Origin: Symbiodinium microadriaticum
Lineage: Eukaryota > Sar > Dinophyceae > Suessiales > Symbiodiniaceae
NCBI GenBank assembly: GCA_001939145.1
Contig: LSRX01001203.1
Location: 124,001-188,000 of the forward strand
Length of the DNA stretch: 64,000 bases
Reading direction: 5' to 3'
Both the position numbers and the translations under genes were made by a program. Numbering within the stretch: the stretch's first letter is position 1; every line of letters starts with the position of its first letter. A model generated the notes under the pieces. The model was not told where the DNA came from. It saw nothing but the letters and a program-made list of their open reading frames with translations, and did not search any database. Below are positions 61,084 to 64,000 of this stretch, one piece after another.

Positions 61084-64000
61084 TTGAGTTGCCCCGCACC
61101 GAATCCTGATGTCGCCCACCAGGATTTGGCGGCCATGTTGCTTTCGGCAATGGCAGGTCTCGTGCCGGCTTGTGCATGTGCACATAAGCTGCAAAGATTT
61201 GGACCAAGCGCTGCGAGCAGAGGGTTCCATGAGGTCTAATCAGGTCCCAGCCGGCACAACTCTGTTGGTTCTGTTTTAGAGTCGAGCTGCACTCGTCTGG
61301 CCCCCGTGTGGTCTGCTAGTGACCCTAGCGACGCGAAGTTTGCAAGCACTTGTCCTAGGAAGTCGTCGGGCACTTGAGTTTTTGACGAGTGGACCGTGTT
61401 CTTTCCTCACAAAAGCCAGCCAACATGTTGCTGCGCCAAAAAAGCGAATACAACATAGCTTGGGGAGCGCGGCCATGACTTGAAACTTATGAAAACTGTT
61501 GAAAAACTGCGATGCCATCTTGGTTTAGTCGGTGAGGTGAGGCAACGTAAACGATGTTCAGCGCATGTGATGCTTTCCGTGCAACAGCTACACCCCAGTC
61601 GGCACCCAGATTAGCTTCCATGAGCACTTCCAGCAAGGCTGTCTGTAATGGTGGGACTTGCATGCCTTCTGGGAGACCACTGAGGGAATTGATGCTGTGT
61701 GGAATCCGAATTCACCAAGTCGCCGATGTTTGTCCCCGCCGGGCCTTTCAACAGAGGTTTCGCACATTGGAGCATGCTACAAGGCGTCTCCCCATCTTCG
61801 GGGCTGACAACTCTGCTACAAGTAACTTTCTCGTTTTGTGAGCGCAAGACTCAGGTGGTAAATTCAGCAGAGTAATTTACATTCTGCATGGAGACAGCAG
61901 TCGTCCTGCCCTTTCGGTTGCACGGTCAGACATGTTGGCGCTTTGTCGCATGCAGGCCTAAGTACTAGGGTCGGACCTGGATGAAGACGCACCGGGGCTG
62001 GGTACGGTGTTTTCATATAGGCAATCAGCTCGGATTTGTCATAGCTTCGCACGTGCCAGTCATCCTTGGTCATCTCAGGCCCAAGTCAAAGAGAGACCGT
62101 AGGGATGCGTCTTCCTTTATTCGCGAGTCCATGACTCTGAGTGCACGTTGCATGTAACGTCGTGGCACCCTCAACAGGCGGGGGCGGGCAACTCACCACC
62201 ACAGCCCTGGTGAATGAAAGAAAGAGGAAGGAAGAGGGTAAGCCTGTGGAGAACTCTTTGACGTGCTCGAGAAAGCTTGGCCCAGCTGCAGCTTGTGACC
62301 TTCTTGACTTTTGAATGTGATTTCCGTGACATTAGAAGCTTCGCCGACTGGACATATGACACAGACACCGTAAGAGCGGGCAGCACTTGCTGCAGCATCC
62401 CTCCCTGTCCTGGCGGAGCTTGGGGACTTCCCCGAGCGGACGAGAGCTTTTGAGCAGTGAATTCCTTCAATGGGAAATGTGTCCGATCCACCAGGCTACC
62501 GGAAACCGGGGCAAATCCTCGCTTCTCGGGAGTTTACCAGAGAAAACTCAGAACGCTCCAGGCTGCGTAACTCTGGTCTCTGAGTTCCCATTTGCAGCAA
62601 CCACGGAAAGGATCATACAAGCTCCGGGGAGCCGAGCCATCTAGAGGAAAGGCAACATGCTGCATTTGGCCAACTGTTTCCCCAAGACGTGGGAGTTGAA
62701 TGTGATACAACAGGCGAGTTTGAAATTCTCAGCTGACCTGACGCCTTTTCTTTATGGTACAACTAAGAGCACGGTGTACTGTCGGCAGGCGGGATCCGCG
62801 ACATCGGACATGCGTTTTTTTGCGTGACAGAGGGGGACCCTTAGAGCTTGGAAGAGGAAGAAGATAAAGAAGTCAGAACGAAGTCTGGGGCACGGTGCCT
62901 TCACAGCCGACCCTCAACACTTCTCCGAAGAAACAATAAGAGCGACAGGCTCTTTGAGCCATTGCCCGCCGACTCCAATCTCGACGCCAACTCCGAGGCG
63001 ACTTTGCAAACGTGAGCGGAAGTACAGACGAGGGATCTGATGAGAGCGGGCTTTGATAAATGTGGTAGTGCTGTTGACTTACGCCCCGCATTGCAATGCC
63101 GCACTTGCTGCACTTCATCCTCCTCTCCTCTCGCCAATTCGTTGTTGCTGTCGTGTTCGTACCGGATTTTCAAGCCAGGGGGTCCCAACATCGTTGTCAG
63201 CGGGCGGACGCAAACACCTAAGGCCCTGCTTCGGTTGGTTCATAGCCAGACTCAAGCCCAACAGAACAAGCAAGAGAGGGAAGAAGCATGAAGAAGCACA
63301 GATCCGAGTCTGCACACTGCACTTTCACCCCTCCTCAATGGTCCGCAGCATGCGGGCTTGATGCCCGGGGGGCTTAACTCGCCCGTTATGCCTGGGAGCA
63401 GCAGAAGACAGCCGTCTTCGCCCAAGGTTCATGCATCGTAACACCGAGCTGAGATGAATCCAAGCCAAAAGCCTAAACAGGTTGGCGCCCGTCCACACCA
63501 GAAGATGCAGAGTGAGAACGCTGAGGAGGGTGTCCACCTTTGTCAGGGGGAACAAGAAGAAGAGAAGTAGGTCGAAGAATCTGCCCAGACTGTTTGCAAT
63601 TGAAGAACGTTAAATTAACGACCGTAAAGGATGTTACGTGGATCAGGCGCTGTCTCTCCTGCAGCAACTGTTCTCCGGCATATGTAATTCCAAGTCGCGT
63701 CGTAGTCTCATGGAACAGAAGGGCTCGAGCCAGCTCGGGTAGATCAGGTACAGAGCCACCCAGCTCTTGCCGAGCAGCTTTTCCCGAGAACAAGCTATGT
63801 ACATGGGAGAAGTAGACTGAAGACCTGTTGCAGCTACCATGTGCACTTCAGAACATGGAGCTGGGAGCAAGACCGACGTTTGGCAGCAAGTCAGCCAAGC
63901 ACGAGCGGTTCTCACCCAGCTGTTAGCGACATCACTGTCAGTCTCGTGAGCGCCAAGCTAGGTGTATTTGCTCTTGATGTTTTCTCATGCTCTCTCTGCA
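61084..64000. other. no firmly recognisable gene
   Basis: Nearly 3 kb of overlapping short frames. Fragments such as VCNGGTCMPSGRP (about 61642-61680, EGF-like C-N-G-G-T-C) and ASLKFSADLTPFLYGTTKST after a CAACAG acceptor (about 62714) are suggestive, but each stands alone. Confidence 0.3.

Noticed and set aside
1..64000. CRISPR arrays, tRNA and rRNA genes, bacterial-type operons
   Set aside because: No regularly spaced identical repeats with unique spacers, no cloverleaf or rRNA core sequences seen; the gene structure is eukaryotic.

Overview
The window looks like nuclear DNA of a dinoflagellate, probably a symbiodiniacean. It is sparse and repeat-rich, with small exons almost all on the + strand and introns that often use GC or GA instead of GT at the donor while keeping AG (commonly AG|G) at the acceptor. 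It has TTTAGGG/CCCTAAA telomere-like repeats, long triplet microsatellites, and a relic of the dinoflagellate spliced leader just upstream of the one complete gene. No rRNA, tRNA or CRISPR array was recognised.

Layout. (a) 0.4-8.8 kb, 11.8-22.3 kb, 27.1-32.6 kb and 38.2-49.2 kb hold a long series of small + strand exons of one repeated extracellular-type module. I divide the module into five blocks in constant order: block 1 (SN-F ... P ... DG--V-F), block 2 (SGR-WA--V), block 3 (ALGG--C), block 4 (LT-C-L ... Y) and block 5 (-VYVED--NDGTLS-P). A few copies carry plain fibronectin type III (FN3) sequence, so the module is probably an FN3-like beta sandwich. In the best copies (16.6-18.0, 20.1-21.1, 27.2-28.1, 29.5-30.2 and 30.9-31.8 kb) the blocks join in frame across GC-AG, GA-AG and GT-AG introns, so this is probably the remains or the body of one or more very large multi-exon genes. 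(b) 9.3-11.1 kb is a complete UDP-glucose 6-dehydrogenase gene with one GC-AG intron. (c) 22.7-26.7 kb is a satellite island: triplet arrays, a 231-bp dimeric tandem repeat, and a telomere-like minisatellite into which a LINE-type reverse transcriptase has inserted with a 13-bp target duplication. (d) 33.4-37.6 kb holds two frameshifted retroelement polyprotein fragments in opposite orientation. (e) 50.4-55.8 kb has triplet arrays, degenerate telomere-like DNA, an exon encoding a transmembrane helix, and a GC-rich element between direct repeats. (f) 56.0-58.4 kb carries exons of a gene resembling glycoside hydrolase family 7 (cellulase type) with the E-x-D-x-x-E catalytic motif kept. (g) 58.9-64 kb has a large self-complementary triplet repeat and little recognisable coding sequence.

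How the parts relate. UGDH makes UDP-glucuronate for wall and matrix polysaccharides; the GH7-like gene would act on beta-glucan, and FN3-like modules would be displayed outside the cell. All three could belong to the cell-surface economy of a thecate cell, but dinoflagellate neighbours are not an operon, so this is only a remark. Exon boundaries were placed by hand from splice dinucleotides and reading phase; those without a stated junction are approximate.
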